Assembly: GCF_021134715.1 (NCBI RefSeq)
Contig: NC_060017.1
Coordinates: 2,604,001 to 2,668,000, forward strand
DNA length: 64,000 nt
DNA from: Daphnia pulex
Lineage: Eukaryota; Arthropoda; Branchiopoda; Diplostraca; Daphniidae
Direction: 5' to 3'
Position numbers and translations under genes: made by a program. Below the pieces are notes generated by a model. It saw only the letters and a list, made by a program, of their open reading frames with translations. It was not told the origin of the DNA and ran no database searches. Shown here piece after piece: positions 63,790 through 64,000 of the stretch. Positions within the stretch are counted from its first letter, which is position 1. Each line of letters opens with the position of its first letter.

Positions 63790-64000
63790 CTATCAAACAA
63801 AAAACATGGTCATTATACAGAGATTTACATAAAACGTCGTCTTTGATGCGGGAATATTCTTATGTACATCTGTTACTCATTTCGACGACCTTTCAAGTAT
63901 GCGGAATTAGAAAATGCAACGGTAAAGTAACATGAGGCTTAAGTTTAGTGCAAATGCGTCTCTTTGTATGCTCGATTGAATCGCAATCTCATTCGAATAC
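63790..64000. other. BCDIN3D intron, running off the window
   Basis: AT-rich, with a branch/pyrimidine stretch (TGTTTGATAG on the minus strand) leading into the last exon. No coding sequence recognised. Confidence 0.5.

Overview
The window looks like nuclear DNA of an arthropod, most likely a Daphnia-like crustacean. It holds GT-AG spliced genes with mostly short introns, animal-type proteins, and a full-length non-LTR retrotransposon. The species cannot be named from the sequence alone. I rebuilt six protein-coding genes exon by exon; every splice phase in the five genes that lie wholly inside the window closes into one open frame.

Layout. About two thirds of the window (2289-42551, minus strand) is one large gene: a 13-exon, about 1489-residue class 3 cyclic nucleotide phosphodiesterase (PDE3). 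Its membrane and regulatory exons are spread over large, microsatellite-rich introns, and its catalytic exons are packed at 2.3-7.7 kb. A 3.5-kb L2/CR1-like LINE with an intact endonuclease-reverse transcriptase frame sits antisense in intron 2 (27.5-31.0 kb). Next come CCDC134 (plus, 46637-47634) and mitochondrial acylglycerol kinase AGK (minus, 47673-49503), tail to tail with only 38 bp between stop codons. A trypsin-like secreted serine protease (minus, 50126-51500) follows, then a 12-exon single-pass adhesion receptor of the Drosophila furrowed/selectin-like type (minus, 53725-61834). At the right edge is the last exon of BCDIN3D, an RNA 5'-monophosphate methyltransferase (minus, 63187-63789), which runs out of the window.

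The genes do not form an operon or a shared pathway. They cover cAMP/cGMP hydrolysis, ER-luminal protein quality control, mitochondrial lipid phosphorylation/import, extracellular proteolysis, cell adhesion and RNA end modification. No bacterial-type system, CRISPR array or prophage is present. The points most worth a second look are the retained PDE3, the apparently intact LINE, the overlapping CCDC134/AGK 3' ends, and the receptor, which has lost the usual sugar-binding residues in both lectin-type domains, has a histidine-rich tail, and has a possible alternative last exon.
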